Source: Roridomyces roridus (lineage: Eukaryota > Basidiomycota > Agaricomycetes > Agaricales > Mycenaceae). Taken from it: 64,000 bases of DNA. The stretch is taken from NCBI GenBank assembly GCA_029378245.1, contig JARKIF010000006.1, positions 1,860,001 through 1,924,000 on the forward strand. Direction: 5' to 3'. A model generated the notes under the pieces. It did not search any database, had not been told where the DNA came from, and saw only the letters and a list, made by a program, of their open reading frames with translations. Made by a program: the position numbers and the translations under genes. Below, one piece after another: positions 20,987 through 33,045 of this stretch. The stretch's first letter is position 1. Each line of letters starts with the position of its first letter.

Positions 20987-21650
20987 CAGTGGTGGCCAAA
21001 AAGAATTTGCGCGGCCATTGCGCTATATTGGCCGGGTCGAATCACTCCAAATAACATGTGGGGATCATTTTTGAACCTTTTTAGAAGTTCTGAAAATGAT
21101 TGCATCATACATTGCCCATCAAAGTCTTTCACAAAACAGCAAATAAGAGGCCCCCAAAAACTGATTTTTTTTGTGATTTGATTATGTAAGATCTGATGCT
21201 ATCATGTGAAAGTACTCGTTAATCTGATCAGAATGATATAAAGGTTCACCCACTTTCATTCAGTTTTGAGCTCACAATGGCTGGCACAAAATCGTTAGGT
21301 TGGCCATTTTTCAACCAGTTTCACGCATTTCAGGTGCAAAAATGGTCAAAATGGCTGTTTTGCGTCAAGCATTGTGAGCTCAAACCTCCATCAAAGTGGG
21401 CAAACCAATATACCATTTTGACCGCATTAAGGAGTACTTTCACATGATAGCATCAGATCTTACCTAATCACATCACAGAAAAAGTCGGTTTTTTCGAGGC
21501 CGTTTTGTGATAGAATTTGATCCGCAATGTATGATCCAATCAGTCTCAGAACTCCAAAAATGTCCAGAAATGATCCTCACAAGTTATTTGAAGTGATTCG
21601 ACCCACCCAATACCCCACACGAGCGCGCAAATTCTTTTTGGCCACCACTG
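20987..21650. mobile_element. Foldback Tc1/mariner-like MITE, 664 bp
   Basis: Ends CAGTGGTGGCCAAAAAGAAT (left) and its reverse complement (right), flanked by TA on both sides (20985-20986 and 21651-21652). The inverted similarity does not stop at the ends: GTCGAATCACT, AGATCTGATGCTATCATGTG and GAGCTCACAATG recur in mirrored order. The element is therefore a nearly complete imperfect palindrome around a centre near 21320. No transposase is encoded. Confidence 0.85.
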
Positions 21651-21794
21651 TAGAATCGCCAACTTGAACCTTTCACCAGACTGATCCGAGTCGGCGGGCC
21701 ACTGGATGCAATTGGTAGGACGCCCATTTGAGCTCCATCCGAAGTTTTTGAATGAACGCAAAAAAAAGTTGACCGCTCGGGTCACCCAAACAAG

Positions 21795-21850
21795 CGCTGG
21801 CAGGAATCGAACCCAGCCAGCCTGTCGCAGCTACAAGATGATCCATTCAA
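21795..21850 (-). repeat. tRNA-like T-arm relic
   Basis: GCTGGCAGGAATCGAACCCA on the + strand; the complement carries GGGTTCGATTCC. Only this arm is clear. Confidence 0.35.
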
Positions 21851-22024
21851 ACGGGAGGAGGGCTTTTACTAGCCTGCGCTGCGTTCTGACTCTCGGCCGG
21901 GTGTGCACCTGGTCCTCAGCGGAGATTGCCACGTCAGGCGCAGCCCTGGGCCTATTCAGCATTCAACTGTACAAATAGAATCCAGCAAAAACTGTGAGTA
22001 ATATATACCAATACCCAAAGTTCA

Positions 22025-22935
22025 ATATGAATCAGGTGCGACTCGCGTAGTTAGTACTCCGAGCGTCTTGGTTCAATCCCTTCGTATTCGGATTCCTTGC
22101 GCGCGCACTTGAGACGGCCTAGACAAAAGTCTGAGCGACAGGCGTTCCAGACGGCGCCGGCGCCGTTGATGACGACAGATCCTGGTCTGGCTCGCACAGT
22201 TCCCGGACAGTTTCCAACACTAGCGGGACCTTGAGTTAGAGAAGACCACAAACGGGTGGGGTGAAACACGGACATGTGATGGTATACAAGAGGGGAAGAA
22301 CGATTGCGTGAACGCCAATTGCGGATTTGCACTCCCAGTTGGACTCGAGGAGCAAGCTGGGAGGGCCGATTGTACAAGTTGAAGCCATACTCCAAAATGG
22401 ACCATGTGGCGACTGGAAGAGCATTTCAATCATACATATAGCTGTGAATTTCAGTTAGCATTGTACTAAGGATGCCGCAGGCTTACCGAAGGAACACCAG
22501 CAAATGATAGCCCAGGTGAGCCTTGTAAGAATGTGCACATCGTAAACGGACATTATGGGACCGGGAATGAACGTCAGGGCCGCGATCTCGGAGACGAGCT
22601 TCAAAACCTCGATGGCTAAGAGTGTGATCCGCGAGCACTGGCCGATGGATACACTTAAAGTTAAACGCACTGTCCCCGGGGCCGCGATAATCAGCCGCCG
22701 GTGTCGGATGCGATGATGGGGTCGGAAAGTAGGGTATGAGGATGCGCGCCCATACGAATGTGATGAAGGAGATGCCAAGGCCGAGATCTGTGCGCACGTT
22801 AGGCTGGAAATCAAGCAGAGTCATCGGCTCACTCACTGCAGAAGGTTTGGTGTAACGGCGGCGACGACATGGCGGCTGAGACAGTGGAAGTGATAAAGGA
22901 GAAAATGCCGCATACATAGCCGCTGACATAGGGGT
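22025..22935 (-). pseudogene. Member of the membrane-protein family (P8), decayed
   Basis: MSPPLHQTFC with a normal donor, then LGLGISFITFVWARILIPYF, ITLLAIEVLKLVSEIAALTF and LTRLTWAIICWCSF with a good donor (GTAAGCC), then an exon with SPHGPFWSMASTCTIGP and SNWECKSAIGVHAIVLPL. No acceptor AG is visible before the third region and the last exon has diverged. It is the best preserved relic after P5. Confidence 0.6.
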
Positions 22936-23244
22936 GCAGTTTATGGAACCTTGAGTCCGAGTCACTACGTCGACGCGACGACGTCGAATTCTTCCCCGCC
23001 GCCGACCACGCAACGGTTTACGAGGAAGCTGTCGTCCGCGGTCATGCCTGTCTCAAGACTCTCTCCAACAAAAGGAACTTGACGGGCTGGATGCACGAAG
23101 TGGAGTCGATTTCGAAGTTGTGACGACTCTGGCGAGCGCAGTATTCAGTGCTTATTCGGGTGAGAATCTTGAGCTGGACGTCGTGTCCCGTTTCTCTGCA
23201 TCCAAACAATAACAAGACACAGCCAAAAAGCTCGAATAGCACCT

Positions 23245-23350
23245 GAACAGCAGGCCTTCGGCAGGAATCAAACCCGCAGCATCTTCATTCATCTTTAGAT
23301 GGACTCACTACATTTGGAAGATGCCATTGCCAGTTAACGAGGGCTTTCTT
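23245..23350 (-). repeat. tRNA-like repeat
   Basis: On the minus strand GCCCTCG... and CGAAGGC could pair as acceptor strands; the T-arm reads GCGGGTTTGATTCCTGC. It shares TTCCAAATGT and ATGCTGC blocks with the copy at about 18070-18160, so these two form one subfamily. Confidence 0.45.
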
Positions 23351-24573
23351 GTACCTGGGGCCCGGGGAGGTCCGTGAGATACGTCCCATTTTGAAACTTG
23401 AAGGTACCATTAGAGGCTAACGTTCGTGCTCTTGAACGCGATGAGGCCGTTAGCGATAAGGCGACGCATTTGGCTGGCTGATAGGTTGCCATCCGATCTT
23501 TTCAGATGAACGCGAAAAAGGTTCTACAGTCTGTCCGAGTCCCTGCACAAGCGATGGCAGGAATCGAACCCAGCCTCAATCACAGGGATGATTAAATTGA
23601 TTTGACCTGCCTAGCCAGCGTATGGGTTTCTAGCCCTCTGACAGGATGAACGACGACACACTCCTCGGCGGGGATCGAAGCATCAGGTGGCCCTGATGAT
23701 CGGAAGTTCAACGTTCAACTGTGCAGACTGGCTCCGACTAGGAGTGAGCGCTGAGTACTGAGCGCTGAGCCCCGAAGTTCGTGAGTAACCACTGACACGT
23801 TATTCGACGGCGTGGCACGAATGCTTGCATGAACGCACAAGGCATGACTACGCTGGGTCAGTGCAGCGGCATGCAGGCCATAAGGATCGGAGGTGGATGT
23901 TGGGGGTAGATGCGTGTAAGGCGGCGGGATGCGGCTGCAGACAAACGTGGTTGATCGGTGATGGCCGAACAAGCCGCATCACCTTTGTTTCTGACCATTC
24001 CTCACTTCAAAGTTGGCCGCGATGCAAAGATATGCGTCCCCTGGGCCTGAGTACCTATCGCTGCTTCTCCGGACATATTTGCTCCACTTGTAGTCTTCTG
24101 CCACTCTGGCCCCGACTCCGGGTCCGGCAATCGGAGAAACCTGCATGCATGCTTGCACCCCGACCGACCCGCTCACGGTCGGAGAAGCGAAAATTCCAGC
24201 TCTGATTCTCCATTTCTCTTTGAAGCAGAAAAGGGAGTTATGAACGCGCAAGCTCAGGCTTTTCTTGTACGTGGATTCTTGCGCGTGTCCTCCGATGCCG
24301 CATGGCAGGAACAGTCATCGGGTCCTGCCCCTCGCCCTGTCCCGCTGCCGTACTCGACGTCCTCCTTGACAGTCGTATCCCCGCTCTACCACTCCGACCG
24401 TTCTCCCCATGTGCTCCTCCAAGGCAATTATTGCTCGCCACCGTCGTTGAGACCCGCCAAATCCCGCTTGACGTCCGGAACCAACGAGAACGGTGTGATT
24501 GGGATTCACATGACCAAATCAAGATGCAATTCCCAAGTTGTCGTGACTACCGACATTTTGCCATCCGGACAGT
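23351..24573. other. Intergenic, one tRNA-like relic, no supported gene
   Basis: A T-arm-like block (GATGGCAGGAATCGAACCCA) lies at about 23555. The rest, including open frames on both strands at 23.9-24.5 kb, shows no recognisable motif. The last part is the promoter region of the secreted-protein gene. Confidence 0.35.
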
Positions 24574-24580
24574 TATATAA
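24574..24580 (+). promoter_or_regulatory. TATA-like box of the secreted-protein gene
   Basis: TATATAA 111 bp before the ATG at 24691, followed by a C/T-rich leader. Confidence 0.4.
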
Positions 24581-24690
24581 CCGCCTGCCACGCCCACTCA
24601 GCTCTCCCACGACTCCCGGCTTCCCTCCACTCAAAAGCCAGTGCATTCCCTGGCTGCCCTCCTCCTTCTTCCACGACTAGGACTATCACC

Positions 24691-25523
24691 ATGAGCCCCG
24701 CACGGTCGCTGCTCCTCACCCTCGTGTCCGCCTTCCTCGCCGTCGTCGCCGTCCACGCTGGAGCTGTGACGCCCATACGCCGCGATACCGTGATCGGCCA
24801 CTCTATCGGGCCATTCACCCCGCCTGCGAACCACACTGCGGCCGTCTCACCCAAGCTCGCCACGAGCAATGCCAAGGCCGTCGGGGTGCGTGCCTCGTGC
24901 CAAGCCTCCGCCTCGGGTCGGGTCGCCCCGTCCCGTCGCGTCTGGTTCCAGTTTCAGTCCCGGCTGATCCCGTCATATAGAAACCAGGCGGAGTGTTCAT
25001 CTGCCAGAATACGGATTGGCAAGGGGAGTGCGGGTGCGTTGTATTTCAATCCATCGCCAATCCTCGGCGGGCGTTAACCACTTGATTCCTCTGTAGATAC
25101 GCCGTTCAGCCGTTGAACGAGTGTATCGTCCTCGTTGCTCCCTGGCTCGAGACCGTCTCGAGCTTCGGGCCAGACAACGGCGCTACTTGTTTCGGTGAGT
25201 GCATGCCGTCTGTCCTTCCGTCATCTAAATCTGAATCTGACCGCGTATATAGCATTCAGGTACTTGATTATCCATCTGCCACGGGTACGGGACGCTCAAA
25301 ATCTTTAGTTCCGGTAACTGCGACTCGAACGAGGCGCAGTGGTCATTCACCTTCCCTGGCGATAACACTGGTGGAGAGGCTACGAGCAACCCATGGAACG
25401 ACAAGGTGCGTTCCTCTCCTCTCCTTTCGTGTCCCTCCGTCCCCGTCGTCGTGTTCTCGATCCTGATCCTGATTCGTTGTGCTACCTCCGCAGATCACGA
25501 ACTTTGCATGCACCCCTTCATAG
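24691..25523 (+). CDS. Small secreted cysteine-containing protein
   Basis: Six exons (24691-24885, 24981-25033, 25097-25194, 25253-25259, 25309-25405, 25494-25523) give 159 residues. The N-terminus is a clear signal peptide: basic start, SLLLTLVSAFLAVVAVHA, cleavage near residue 23. A short propeptide-like region follows (PIRRDTVIGHSIGPF). The mature domain contains GGVFICQNTDWQGECGYAV, LNECIVLVAPW, VSSFGPDNGATCF, GNCDS and SNPWNDKITNFACTPS. Six cysteines are spread as in small agaricomycete secreted proteins of a beta/gamma-crystallin-like type. The 7-nt fourth exon (A-F-S) is required to keep the frame; without it the frame stops after AFRYLIIHLPRVRD. Likely extracellular; role unknown. Confidence 0.75.
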
Positions 25524-25864
25524 ACCTCACGACACCGACATCCACATCACCTCTCTTCTTGCTCGCGGTCCAACTTTGCTTGATTCGTTCGGGTCGTCTT
25601 GGGTTCAGGGTTGGTTGTTTTTTGTAGTTACTGAATTGTTATTTTTTGCGACGCTTTTTATAGCATGAAGACATGAATTCTTTCTTGGAATGTGAAGAAG
25701 ATTACATGCGAGAGAGGTCGTCGTTGAACTGTTCTGGCAAATGAGCATTGGCAAAATATCCGTGCACCGCGCGTTCCTCATGCTATTTCCGATTTTTCTA
25801 TCTCAACCCAGTCACAAAGCTGGAAATCGGACAAAAAACACTCTGGGTCACATTTCTTCTCAAT

Positions 25865-25946
25865 GACCTCGGCAGGAGTCGAACCTGCTCCTTCGTTTCA
25901 AGCGACGCCAAGGTTCGCAAGACGATCTTCCCCGATCCACAAGGTC
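25865..25946 (-). repeat. tRNA-like element S1
   Basis: The minus strand begins GACCTTG and ends CGAGGTC, which pair over 7 bp with one G-U. GATC...GATC forms a 4 bp D-stem around a GG-containing loop. The T-arm is GCAGG-TTCGACT-CCTGC. The anticodon region is enlarged and its stem is poor, so a working tRNA is doubtful. A tail region (CTGCAGTCTGCAAAAA, CACTCGAGCTGCAG) precedes it and recurs near 35180. Confidence 0.55.
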
Positions 25947-26092
25947 TTTTTGCAGACTGCAGCTCGAGTGAAAATGAGGGATGTGTGGCGGGTATCCATC
26001 CGTCCGTCGATATCGATGTTGGACCACCGGCCGGCCTTCCTGCAAGTTCGTCGACTGAGCTGCAAAAGAACAAACGAGCTCGGAAAGCTAGG

Positions 26093-26183
26093 CCCTCGGT
26101 AGGAATCGAACCTACTCCTTCTCATGAATCCGTGCGATACCAATCCAACAGCTCCGAGACGATCGACAACGATCCGCGAGGGC
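26093..26183 (-). repeat. tRNA-like element S2
   Basis: Perfect 7 bp acceptor pairing GCCCTCG/CGAGGGC and T-arm GTAGG-TTCGATT-CCTAC. The D-arm is poorly formed and the region between the arms is longer than in a standard tRNA. The 3' half (GAAGGAGTAGGTTCGATTCC) is shared with elements at about 35400 and 39890. Confidence 0.5.
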
Positions 26184-26289
26184 ATTCTTGCACTGAAATT
26201 ACGCTGGTATGATGAATCGCGTTTGGAGGGTTCGGCGAGTTTCGACCAGTCATCCAAGAAAAAAGGAGGCAAACTCTGGTGGATCGCTT

Positions 26290-27130
26290 TTAACGCCCGG
26301 GAAGGAGTCGAACCTGCATGCTCCACCAAGACACATTACAATCCCTCAGGACGATCGCCGCCGGCCCGTTCTTCAAGTGCCTGCCTGACACGGACCACTC
26401 AGAGGTGTTCAGATTTTCTTGAAACGTCACGTCTTCGTGGTTGAACTCAGCAGCGTTCGCGCGTGTGTCGGGCGAGCGAGCACTGGTGTACAGCAAGGGA
26501 AGTTCTCGGAGTATCCATACTCCGACTGGGAAGACCACTGCATTGGCACGCCGTACCTGTTACCAGGCTCCTGCGTCTTCTCCATGTCTTCTACCACCCA
26601 AAGCCTTGAAGCTCGCAACCAAAAACCAAACAAAAAGATCAACACCTCCAGACCGTACTATGACCTCGGCAGGAGTCAAACTTTATAAGAGCATTTTTCA
26701 CAACAAATAAATGGTTGAGATTCTGACTGAAGGTATTGACCTTGTGGGGAATGGTTTGGGATTTTTGCCGTGATTGAGCCTGATGGTTCATGGTTTGGAG
26801 GATGGTTTATCTTTGAGCTTGATGGTCTGACCTCTTTGCTTAGCTTGCTTCAAGGTTTTCAGTTCCAGCCAGCTGGTTAATGGATGTGCTTCCAGCTGTG
26901 GTTCTGAGTTCGGACTCACTGCCCGATCCAGGTGGAGGTTTATGGGTCTTCCCGTGACATTGTCCAACTCACATTGAAATTCGGATCAAACAAAACATTC
27001 TGAAGTCGGCCCGAGATTTGGCTCAGTGTGATGTCTCCAGAAATATGACCCAAGAACCCAAAGGGAAATTGTAAACTGACAGCAGAGAGAGTATTGAAAA
27101 AGGTATTGCTCGGAGTCGAACCACCCAGCA
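26290..27130 (-). repeat. Further tRNA-like relics in AT-rich DNA
   Basis: T-arm-like blocks occur at about 26300 (GCAGGTTCGACTCCTTCCCGGGC, minus strand), 26665 and 27110. Only the T-arms are recognisable. No gene is supported here. Confidence 0.35.
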
Positions 27131-28881
27131 CTGTGAAAACATCGGTGCATGAATTTCATGTCGCAGTGCCATGAACAAGCAGAATCAGGGGCCATGGGCT
27201 GAAATGAACATATCATGCACCTGGGGTCATTTAGGCATTATTGAGTGATTTTGACTCACTCCACGCCAAGGACAAAATCATGGTCTCTTTGGTGAATTTC
27301 AGGAACAGTTCCGCTCAATTTGCGAAGCCGAAATCATGGGAGAAATGCATGAAAATCAACGAGAAAGATGGAAATGAGCATTGATCAAGCTAGGGTGTTC
27401 TTCAATCGATCTGTACCCCGTCCGGACATCCCTCGACGACCAAGCTGGTCCACGGTGGGATATTTGAGCGGAGACGGACTTGAGAAGGGCGGAGATTCGT
27501 TGTGTGGAGCGGCTGCTGCGGATGAGGTCAGTGGTGTCACGCCTGTCACGGCGCTCCACTCCTTCCTCCCAACCGTCACCTCCCTTCTGCCCCCGTCCTC
27601 CTCTTCCACTCGTTCGCCACAGAAGCCCCCCATCGACTCAACTACATGCCAATATACACCTCCAGGCCATTCTCACACCCTCACGGCGCTTGTGGGACTT
27701 CCCAGCGACCACACGTCTGGCGGCGTGCCCAAGCCGCCGTGGCAGTCACAATTAGGTGTAGAACTCGATTCCGGCTCACTGCGGAGGCCAAAGGGTATCC
27801 GGTGCGTCGCTGATTCTGCTTCATTCACTCTGTTCTGACCCAACACGAACCCAAGAAGTCCTCAAGTCAGCGGCGGTCAGAATTGGAACGCCGGCGGCGG
27901 CGACTCTCGCTCCGATCTCCAGTGCGTACCCCATCCATTGCTCTTGATGCTACGAGAGCTTCCCGTTCCGCTTCACGCAACTCGAGGTATGTACTGTTTT
28001 TCTCCTCGGGCCGGACACCTTCTAATCAGGATGAGTCTCAGCCGAAAGTGAAGTTATCGACTACAATGATGCGGATGGTGGAGGCGAGAGTGAGCGGGTG
28101 CAAGTGACAGTGTAGCACATCATTGTATCACGTACATTTAGTTTGAAATTCACATTCCTTTCATCTGAAATTCGGGGTCCCAGGGAATGGTATTCATTAT
28201 CATACGGCCTGACTCAAATTGGACTCACTGGCTTCCCAGTCATTTTCATGTTAAGAGGACATGAAAAAGGCACATGAAAACGTCGAAAACGCACATGAAT
28301 CAAGATTGCGTACTTCACCGAAAGGGAGGTGATTTTAATGTGCGTCGCTTTGATATTCATGCAATCCAGACATGAATTGGGGGGTACCGAGGGACATGAT
28401 TTTCATGTGCCCCGGGTCTCACAGTGCAGAGTCGGATGGGGGATGATCGGTCTCCATTTGTGTCCCACGGTTCAGCGTTTTTCGATGTGCCGCCCCGGCT
28501 GAGCAGAGGCAGTGATGTGCTCCCGGCAATCAATTTGATGAACGTGCGAGCCGAGAGGCCGAACCACCCGGCAGACCAGAAACCTCAAACCATCCCACGT
28601 CAACCATCGACTGACATCTGTTTCACATGATCCTTGCACCTCAACCATGCTTCGAGCACTCATTCTCGCAGCTCAGGCCTTGAAGCATCAATGATAATTC
28701 AACCAAAACCATCAACCATCCACCATTTATTTTTTTGTGATGAATAACCTCATAAAACTTGCATCTTGTTGCGGTATGGTTTCACAATCGAGGATGTGTA
28801 GCCCGGTCAAGGGGAAGATCTCACCAAGTCGCAGAACCATGGCAGACGCTAGAGGATCTGTACACTCACACACCAGCACCT
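27131..28881. other. Intergenic, AT-rich ATGAATTTCATG-type repeats
   Basis: 27.13-27.33 and 28.13-28.42 kb contain repeated CATGAA/TTCATG motifs. Between them a G/C-richer stretch (27.37-28.11 kb) has open frames without recognisable domains. No gene supported. Confidence 0.35.
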
Positions 28882-31800
28882 GGGGCAATGATACATCACA
28901 CTCGGTCGCCGACCGACTGTTCCATGATGTATCATTCTCGGTCACTGGCCAAGGTCCCTGATGTATCACCTTTGGTCGTCCCGATATGGCAGACCCTGCC
29001 AAGCCTACAGTGAGCATGGTAGCATGCTCGCTGGGGCCCGCGACGAGGATGAGGCATCCCGTTTGGGAAGTGGGTGACATAAGGTTTTGGAAATTGATGC
29101 TCGACGATCAAGGCCGCTGTTCGTCGCCATCAACAATGAGCATCCTCGTCGAATCGATAAATTCATTAAAAAATGCGTAAAAAATCTACAAAAAAAGGAG
29201 ACGCTAGCGGATAGAGTAGCAAGCTGTTTGAATGTACACCGTGCAATGGGCTTCCACCGAGGCGCGCCCGAATATCGCAGGCTAGCCGACACCCTCCGAC
29301 GGCCTCTCGGAATGAGGCCTTGGGTGCTCACACTGGGCATCCGGCGCGGGGCGAGCAATCGCACACCCCTGCCCGCCCCAGACACGACGGCACGCAGCCC
29401 ACACGGGCAATTTGCTGGCGCTCCACCAGCACCCCGTCCGCCGCTGGCCTCGCTGCCGCTGCCACCCTCCGTCTGCACCTGTTTGCCACAGTTGTAGCCT
29501 GGACCCGCTAGCTCCACCCACCCCCTGCACTCGTCGCGCTTGGTGTCGCTGCGCGCTCTGTGCGTTCGCCTTGCATTTGCTCGACCCGGACCCCACGTAC
29601 ACCGCCCCCGCATTCCATATCCGTAGCCGTGGCCGGGCGCGCAGGTTGGTGCCGCACGCGCGGCGCATATGGACCGGAAGGGCGAGGACACAGGCGGGGT
29701 AGTGTGCCGCTGCGTGCTGTAGTTGGAGCGGACGGAGAGAGCCGTGGCGGCGGGAGCGGCTGGAATTCCGGCGTAGTATGCTGAAAGGATGGGGGTGTCG
29801 TCAGACTTGCACGTTGTGTGGGCGCGGGGTTTGGAGAGCGCGAGGGATGATAGGGAGCTAAAAGCAGCACAATTCTAGACCCGCATGGAGGCTCAACTGA
29901 GGTCGCCGGGTGCCTATGGGTAAGACTCCACGTACGAGACCCAGCGAGCCTCCACTGGTCGAGTACTGCGAGACAACGAATTCCTGGGCAAAAAGATCAG
30001 CATACATCGAGAACACGGCCCAGAGCGTTCGCCTAGAGGCTATTTGACCCGATTCCAGCCAGGATTGGAGGTCTCAGCGGAATATACGTGGCGAGCTGGG
30101 TGAGCCTCTGGTCACAGAAGCAAGGCCCAGACCGAAATGAACACACACACCAATTACCCAGAGGGAAGCACCCTTCCATCTGCCAGACTCTTGAGGTGTT
30201 TTTGGCGGGCGTATGTGTTGGAACGAAAGCGAGGATGGTGTTGGAAGGAGATGATAGCTGAGGTAAGCCGCTTCTTGGCCATTTCTGGACGACTCCGCAA
30301 AGTTCGCAACCCTTCGTCTGGCACGTACTACTTTCAAATCCACTAACGGCACACGCTCTGAGTCTCAGAGAGACATCAGGATTCTGTGAGAACTCGGACA
30401 TTTACAAAATTCTACTGTTCATTGTCAGGTTAATTGAGAATTGGAGGAGAGCGGCTCCGGCAACGCTCGCGGTGACTCTCTATGGTGTAAACTCTATTTA
30501 TTCATGTGTATGAAGCTCCTCTGAACAATGCCTGATAGCCTTTAGCTCCGGAATGTGCTTTAATTTGAAGAAAGTTTCATTCGAAGACGCGCCACATTCC
30601 GACGTCGATAACTCTCATTCCCTGGAAACTGGCGATTAATGGCACATACAGGCGTCGTTCATTGACTCAAAGGGTGGTATTTCAGCTTGAGACTGTGAAA
30701 TTCCGGAGGTTCAAATATCAGGTAAGAACTCGACGCATTCTATCTCGAGATCCGTGTTGAAGATGTGGCTCAAATAAGCAACGATGGGGTGCCCCGGAAT
30801 GATCAGAGGAAGGTAATATAGGTTTCCCGCCGAGAGGTTGAGTGTGAGGAAAGAAATAGAACAAACTTTTTTGGGTGTTGGATACGGATTGGGCAGCATC
30901 AGCGAAGCCCAATATGCCCCAAGGTCGGTTTCGTGCACTTTGCTGTCCCACTCCCAAACTCATGTTGAAATTTTGTTTCTATTGATTCAATTCGACTCTG
31001 TACTGGTCTCTGAGGGAGCTTGGATGAGTACCGCGCTTTCCAAGGCAGTCTATTCCGTGCAGTTGCGCTGAAAAAGGGCAGATCAAAAGGTTTTTGCTAC
31101 ACTGCGGTTCTCTCCTTGCTCTTTGGGTGAGGAATGGGAGTTCACCAACATTCCATGAATGCATTACATCGCCCGAGACTTGACCGAGACCTTAATCCCA
31201 GCAGAAACACGCCAGGTTGAGTGAAAGGTCGAGATCGGGCCGTCGGGGTTCGCTTCGGCAAATCCGGCCTGACAGCGGTTAGCTCATCCCTGACAACGCA
31301 TCGTAGCAGATTGATCTCGGATGTGGTCATGCCGGTTGCGCCGAAGCGATTCAATGCGGACTTTCTGACTCGTTTCGTCATTCGAGGATTCATGGGTGAA
31401 CTAAATGTCATTCAGCTGGAACTACCAAGATGACAATATCACAGAATCAACAATGTATGAGTATGAAGGAAGAAGCTTGAGAGACGGGCATGCCAGCAGA
31501 AATTCTGCAGAGATATCGCGATCGTACACGAGACAGAAGCGAGACGCAAGCCGAACACATCCATCCTCGAGTCCCTCGACGCACACACACACTTGCGGCG
31601 TATGCGCTCGAGAGACACGACCATATGCATGGCGTGGACAAATTCTGCGCGAATGGAACGGAATACAGCCGGCGTGGAAGGGCGGAGGGGGTGGATACGG
31701 CGGCGTTTACACGAATGTCAACGCAGAAGATATGAGTCGTATACCATTTGGAGCTCGGAGCGAGTACAGCGACGGGGTCGTATTTGGTGTCCAGCCCGTG

Positions 31801-32739
31801 CACGAAAGCAGATGGCTACCCCGGCCAAGCCAGCGAATAGTCAACGGGAGCCAGGAGCAGCGAATGCATGGAGTGATTGAGGCAGGGAGGGTAGGAGGCC
31901 TGAGCAAGGCACCGACCGTCTCTCCGAGGAGCAATGGGGCAAAAGACCGGAGCATGGAGTGAGGAAGCCGACGTGGAATGAAGGAAAAAAGGGCACAAGC
32001 AGCTCCCTGGTTGCCAGGGAGCCCAAGGAGGGCGAAGTCAGAGCAAATTTTGTTGTGCAGAAGGCGCGTACCCGGGCGGTGAGGGCAATATGAGAGCTGT
32101 GGGGTCGTGGGTAGACACGGAGGATACGGGGTATGGGAATCTGGGAGAAATCTGGTGCAGGCGGGAGGGCGGGGGAAGCAGGCGGAAGTGCGAAAATTGA
32201 GCGGTCCATCACAACTGAGCGAGTAGCTGTACGCACCTGAGTCCCCGCGCCCGTCATCCTGACATATCTAAGTCTGCGCGCCTCCAATTACAAGCCCTAC
32301 GGTCCCGATACCGGTGCGAAAGACGAGGTCAATGCTGCCAATATGCCAGGTCGTAAACACAGATTCGGGCGAGTAAAATGCGGATTTGAAAGTGTATGTG
32401 CGTTGGGTGGGTGCTGAAGGGTGTACTGGCCGAGTTATGAGGCCAGAGGAGCGCTGGGAGCAGAGGAGGAGGGAGGCCGGTGGAGGGAGGAAGCGAGGGA
32501 AGGTGATTGTAACATGTGTAAACAGACTACCTAATTGAGCGAATACGGGCCGCCTCGTGCACGGACCACCAAGCGCAATCAGGCGCCCGCACAGCGAGCG
32601 GGGGTGCGCATGGGAGCGCATGCGCTACGCATAGCAGCCGCATTTGGGTGTCAAGGGTAATGCATCACCCGAGTTGGCCACTGACCGACGATGATGCATC
32701 ACGTCGGTCAACGACCAAGCCGTGATACATCAGAACCCC
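28882..32739. mobile_element. Putative 3.86 kb TIR element with TGATGTATCAC iterons
   Basis: Both ends start with GGGG and carry three spaced copies of TGATRYATCA(C): left at 28889, 28925 and 28959; right, inverted, at about 32732, 32702 and 32668. The spacers between copies also match in inverted order (GGTCG..GACCGAC, TCGGTCA.TGGCCAA), so these are long imperfect terminal inverted repeats of roughly 100 bp. No transposase could be read inside, and no target duplication was recognised. The interior has a GC-rich part (29.2-29.9 kb) and short frames on both strands without known motifs. Confidence 0.55.
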
Positions 32740-32959
32740 GTATAAGCCTGACTCACAAGATGATCATCCTCGATCCACAAGGAGCTCAATTGAAGGCGAG
32801 CGAGCTATGGTGGCCGTCGATGTTGGACGCACCGGCTTCCAGCAAGTTCCGAGCCTACGACGTAGGAGCGTCTCACCGGCCCCAAGCGAATAACCGGATG
32901 ACACTCTGGACAACACTGTTGCATTTGACAGCGAAAAAAGTGGGTGGAGGATTTCAGAT

Positions 32960-33045
32960 GCCCTCGGTAGGACTCGAACCTACTCCTTATGATCACGGCT
33001 CTAGAATCTGCCTATTGCATTGGGACGATCGATCACGGTTCGCGC
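32960..33045 (-). repeat. tRNA-like element
   Basis: T-arm GTAGG-TTCGAGT-CCTAC followed by CGAGGGC on the minus strand, with AAGGAGTAGGTTCG as in S2. The matching acceptor strand is not clear. Confidence 0.4.

Noticed and set aside
29005..29691. 228-codon minus-strand open frame
   Set aside because: Lies in GC-rich DNA where several frames are open by chance; no recognisable motif.
31405..31962. 185-codon plus-strand open frame
   Set aside because: Low-complexity composition, no domain, overlapping open frames on the other strand, and it lies inside a putative transposon.
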